From positions 1,550,001 to 1,614,000 of the forward strand of contig NZ_CP047946.1 in assembly GCF_014279655.1 (NCBI RefSeq): 64,000 nucleotides of DNA. The letters run 5' to 3'. This DNA comes from Synechococcus sp. ROS8604 (GTDB lineage: Bacteria; Cyanobacteriota; Cyanobacteriia; PCC-6307; Cyanobiaceae). The position numbers were made by a program, and so were the translations under genes. Below, one piece after another: positions 61,365-64,000 of the stretch. Each line of letters begins with the position of its first letter. The stretch's first letter is position 1. The notes beneath the pieces were generated by a model. The model did no database searches and had not been told where the DNA came from. It saw only the letters and a program-made list of their open reading frames with translations.

Positions 61365-62152
61365 CCATTCGTCTCGGACTGTTTGACAGTGGCATTGGCG
61401 GGCTCACCGTCTTGCGCAGAATCCTGGAGCGTCACGGTGCCGTGCCGGTGACCTACTTAGGCGACACCGCCCGTGTTCCCTACGGCAGTCGGTCTCCTTC
61501 AGAAATCCGTTCGATTGCCGCTGAAGTGGTGGCCTGGTTGCGAGTCCAAGAGGTCTCCACCGTTGTGATGGCCTGCAACACCACCAATGCTCTCGCCAGA
61601 GATGTCACCGAGGGGCAAGCCGGCGTTCCCGTTGTAGGGCTGATTGGCGCTGCCGCTGCCCTCGTGAAAGAGTCGAGAGTGGGCGTTCTCGCGACCCCAG
61701 CAACGGTGGCCTCAGGCGCCTATCGGGAGAGCATCGAGGCGCTCCATCCAGGAACCTTGGTGGTTCAACAGGCCTGTCCTGATTTTGTTCCGCTGATCGA
61801 GGCCGGAGATCTCGGTTCCGATGAACTGCGCGAAGCGGCGATTCGATACCTCCAGCCCTTGCTTGAAGCCTCGGTTGATTCGGTGGTGCTTGGTTGCACC
61901 CATTACCCCCTGCTGGTGCCACTGCTCGCGAACTTATTGCCCCCTCACATGCGTCTGATCGACCCAGCTGTCGCCGTCGCCACCCAACTCGATGCCTTTC
62001 TTGGCCATCCCTTACCAGGAAGTCATAATCAGCCGGTATCACTGGCCGCAACGCATCTTTGCGTCACAAAAGACGCCGCAGGGTTTGCCGAGAGAGCCAC
62101 GGCTTGGCTGGGGCAAAGGCCTTGCGTTGATCTGGTGAATCTGCAGCCATAG
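61361..62152 (+). CDS. murI: Glutamate racemase
   Basis: 263 residues, TTG start overlapping the amidase stop. LGLFDSGIGGLTVLRRIL, YGSRSPSEI, the catalytic Cys pair in VVMACNTTNALARD and VVLGCTHYPLLVPL. It provides D-glutamate for peptidoglycan. It is coupled to a wall hydrolase gene. Confidence 0.93.
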   Translation: MTIRLGLFDSGIGGLTVLRRILERHGAVPVTYLGDTARVPYGSRSPSEIRSIAAEVVAWLRVQEVSTVVMACNTTNALARDVTEGQAGVPVVGLIGAAAALVKESRVGVLATPATVASGAYRESIEALHPGTLVVQQACPDFVPLIEAGDLGSDELREAAIRYLQPLLEASVDSVVLGCTHYPLLVPLLANLLPPHMRLIDPAVAVATQLDAFLGHPLPGSHNQPVSLAATHLCVTKDAAGFAERATAWLGQRPCVDLVNLQP

Positions 62153-62189
62153 GTCTGCATTTCCTAGGATCTTTGTACCGAGGGGATTC

Positions 62190-63161
62190 ATGGCCACCGT
62201 CACCGAGTTGCTGCAGCCGGTCGAGGCGGATCTTGAGATCCTGCTAAGCGACCTCCGCAGCTTGATAGGAGCCGGTCATCCGATTCTCCAAGCAGCTGCT
62301 GAACATCTTTTCAGCGCTGGAGGGAAGCGCCTCAGACCTGGAATCGTGTTGCTGATTTCGAGGGCGCTTTCCGCAGACGGAGAGTTGAGCTCACGCCATC
62401 GACGTCTGGCAGAGATCACGGAGATGATCCACACCGCTTCGCTCGTTCACGACGATGTTGTGGATGAAGCCTCAACACGACGGGGCGTTGAGACCGTCCA
62501 CAGCCGATTCAATTACAGAGTGGCCGTTCTCGCTGGTGACTTCCTGTTCGCTCAGGCGAGTTGGCACCTAGCGAATCTCGACAACCTGGATGTCGTTAAA
62601 TTGCTGAGTCGTGTGATCATGGATCTCGCTGATGGGGAAGTGAAACAAGGCCTGTTTCGCTTCGACACGGGCCAATCCTTTGAAACCTATTTCGAAAAAA
62701 GTTACTGCAAAACAGCTTCATTGATTGCGAACAGCGCCAAAGCGGCTGGTATTTTAAGCGACTTGTCGGAGCCTCAGCTTGAGTCTTTGTATCACTACGG
62801 CCGGCAGCTGGGTCTGGCTTTCCAGGTTGTGGATGACATCCTCGATTTCACTGGCAGTGATCAACAGCTCGGAAAGCCGGCAGCCAGTGATTTATCCAGC
62901 GGTTATCTCACAGCTCCCGCTCTTTACGCCCTGGAAGAGCGTCCTGCTCTGTCCGGTTTGATTGAACGCGAATTCAGTGAAGAGGGTGATCTTGAAACCG
63001 CTTTGGCGTTGGTTCGCGAGTCAGAAGCCATTCCTCGCACCCGAGAACTGGCCAAAACGTTTGCGCGCGAAGCCCGCGAAGCCTTGGATTGGATGCCCGA
63101 ATCCCCATCACGGTCTGCCTTGCTGGAGCTACCAGATTTCGTGCTTAGCCGTCTGTACTGA
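62190..63161 (+). CDS. sds: All-trans polyprenyl (solanesyl) diphosphate synthase
   Basis: 323 residues. Asp-rich motifs LVHDDVVDEASTRRG (first) and FQVVDDILDFTGSDQQLGKP (second). Residues around the first motif (HTASLVHDDV) point to a long-chain, all-trans synthase that makes the plastoquinone side chain in cyanobacteria. Together with UbiD-like it points to plastoquinone synthesis. Its 3' end overlaps the HAD gene by 17 bp. Confidence 0.9.
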   Translation: MATVTELLQPVEADLEILLSDLRSLIGAGHPILQAAAEHLFSAGGKRLRPGIVLLISRALSADGELSSRHRRLAEITEMIHTASLVHDDVVDEASTRRGVETVHSRFNYRVAVLAGDFLFAQASWHLANLDNLDVVKLLSRVIMDLADGEVKQGLFRFDTGQSFETYFEKSYCKTASLIANSAKAAGILSDLSEPQLESLYHYGRQLGLAFQVVDDILDFTGSDQQLGKPAASDLSSGYLTAPALYALEERPALSGLIEREFSEEGDLETALALVRESEAIPRTRELAKTFAREAREALDWMPESPSRSALLELPDFVLSRLY

Positions 63162-63849
63162 GGCTGTGCCGGAGTTGCTCCTCTCCCTGGCCCAAGCTGG
63201 TGATGAGCGTTAAACGAGGATGTTGCATCGCAGGGGGTTGGATTACAGCGTTTTCACTGAGCGTTTCGACCAACTGCCAGACCCAACAGCCTGCCGCTAA
63301 GGCCGACTGACAACCCGCGTGTGAATCCTCAAAGACCCAGCAATCACTGGGAGACAACCCCAGCCTTTGGGTTGCTAGCAGATAGGGATCAGGAGCTGGT
63401 TTTCCTGCACGCAGGTCCATGTCATCGCCCAACACACGGCTTTGAATTAAATCCAACCAAGGGTGGCCGGTGATTTTGTAGAGCAGCGATGCCTCCTTGC
63501 TGCTGGTGACCAGCACCATGGGCAAATGCTGGGAACTGCAAAACCGGATCAGTTGCTCAGCGCCCGGAACCGCTGGAGCCTCAGCGACTAAACGCTTGGC
63601 AATGGGCTCCCGCGCTTTTAGGAGTTGCTCCGCTATGACTGACTGCTTCAACCATGAGCAAACCAAGTTGGCATTGTCATCCCGGCGACGTCCCTTCAGC
63701 TGTTGAAGTTGCTGCGTCGAGAGGGATCCGTTGAAGCACGCTGCCGCTGCTTTCCAAGCCTCTGCCTGCAACGGTTCGGTATCCAGCAGGAGACCATCAA
63801 GATCAAACAGGCATGCTTTTGGTGCTGACAAGGATCCAGCCTTTGGCAT
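63145..63849 (-). CDS. HAD-superfamily phosphatase (beta-PGM/phosphatase-like)
   Basis: 234 residues from ATG 63849. HAD motif I FDLDGLLLDTEPLQAEAW, motif II VLVTSSKEASLLYKI, motif III/IV GKPAPDPYLLATQRLG and VFEDSHAGCQSALAAG. A four-helix cap with LQQLKGRRRDDNANLV places it near GS1-type/beta-phosphoglucomutase-like enzymes; substrate unknown. Convergent with sds and divergent from the next gene. Confidence 0.85.
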   Translation of the reverse strand: MPKAGSLSAPKACLFDLDGLLLDTEPLQAEAWKAAAACFNGSLSTQQLQQLKGRRRDDNANLVCSWLKQSVIAEQLLKAREPIAKRLVAEAPAVPGAEQLIRFCSSQHLPMVLVTSSKEASLLYKITGHPWLDLIQSRVLGDDMDLRAGKPAPDPYLLATQRLGLSPSDCWVFEDSHAGCQSALAAGCWVWQLVETLSENAVIQPPAMQHPRLTLITSLGQGEEQLRHSLSTDG

Positions 63850-63949
63850 CGTTGCCTGATCACTGTTCTGTGGATTCTGACAACGCGACTGGTGCGGATG
63901 CAGAAAGCGTCGATATTGTTGTGCTGTCAGTGCATTTGAGCAGCAGGCG

Positions 63950-64000
63950 ATGAGTGAGGGTTCCACCATTGAGAGCGTGCTTCAAGAACAACGGGTCTTT
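63950..64000 (+). CDS. acs: Probable acetyl-CoA synthetase, first 17 codons (cut by window edge)
   Basis: ATG at 63950 opens a frame to the window edge: MSEGSTIESVLQEQRVF. This resembles the start of marine Synechococcus acetyl-CoA synthetases as I remember them (IESVLQEQRVFPP). It is an inference from only 17 residues. It is divergent from the HAD phosphatase gene with a 100-bp gap. Confidence 0.5.
   Translation, partial: MSEGSTIESVLQEQRVF

Noticed and set aside
1-64000. tRNA or rRNA genes, CRISPR arrays, transposases, integrases
   Set aside because: Read through intergenic regions on both strands; no cloverleaf with TTCGA-type loop, no regularly spaced repeats, no transposase or integrase motifs seen.

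Overview
The window looks like a chromosome segment of a marine picocyanobacterium, most likely a coastal-type Synechococcus. The evidence is an SLH-domain outer membrane porin of the Som type, a ferritin very like the SynFtn protein described from marine Synechococcus, phylloquinone genes (menD, menB), plastoquinone-type genes (ubiD-like and a solanesyl/all-trans prenyl diphosphate synthase), cyanobacterial glgA, DUF760 and DUF4336 proteins, IdiA/FutA, and a Nit1C cluster of the Synechocystis sll0783-type. The species assignment is inference from remembered sequences. No rRNA, tRNA, CRISPR array, transposase or integrase was seen.

Layout. 1-2.96 kb: a truncated gene at the left edge, a small secreted protein, and a divergent pair (an FKBP-like/SnoaL-like fusion and a COG0523 GTPase) separated by two Zur-type palindromes. 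3-14.1 kb is an accessory zone with low gene density: a Coq4-like protein, a paired SMR exporter, three DUF1254/DUF1214-type secreted proteins, a small DUF3721/membrane protein operon, two small membrane proteins, and many copies of a dispersed intergenic repeat. 14.1-21.5 kb is a complete Nit1C cluster (nitB-nitH homologues) extended by an NTF2-like protein and a DUF3050 protein. It is bracketed by two same-direction copies of the dispersed repeat. 21.8-34.7 kb is a copper/heavy-metal island: two DUF411 proteins, a DUF305 protein with a C8 frameshift, DUF3721, a MerR regulator with two matching operators, a multicopper oxidase, a glutaredoxin-MauE fusion, a two-component system and an RND efflux pump with two adaptors. 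Its right part is bounded by a perfect 73-bp direct repeat and ends in a truncated EamA gene joined to a merR remnant.

34.8-50.1 kb is mostly core: DUF4336, DUF760, lepB, menD-menB, an L,D-transpeptidase, glgA, murF, glmU, a second Coq4-like gene, an MnmC-like methyltransferase and aroA. 50.4-57.1 kb is an iron/metal and envelope block: two Crp-type regulators around a ferritin and a tiny Cys-rich peptide, a porin, a PiuC-like oxygenase and an IdiA/FutA iron-binding protein. 57-64 kb is core again: ubiD-like, comB, a Nit2-like amidase, a cell-wall amidase, murI, a prenyl diphosphate synthase, a HAD hydrolase, and the first 17 codons of what looks like acetyl-CoA synthetase.

The points most worth attention are the repeat family, which carries the DUF4336 start-region peptide motif W-x-[FWC]-W-P-L-L-P; its two copies around Nit1C; the DUF3050/NTF2 extension of Nit1C; the chimeric merR junctions of the copper island; and the C8 tract that breaks the DUF305 gene.
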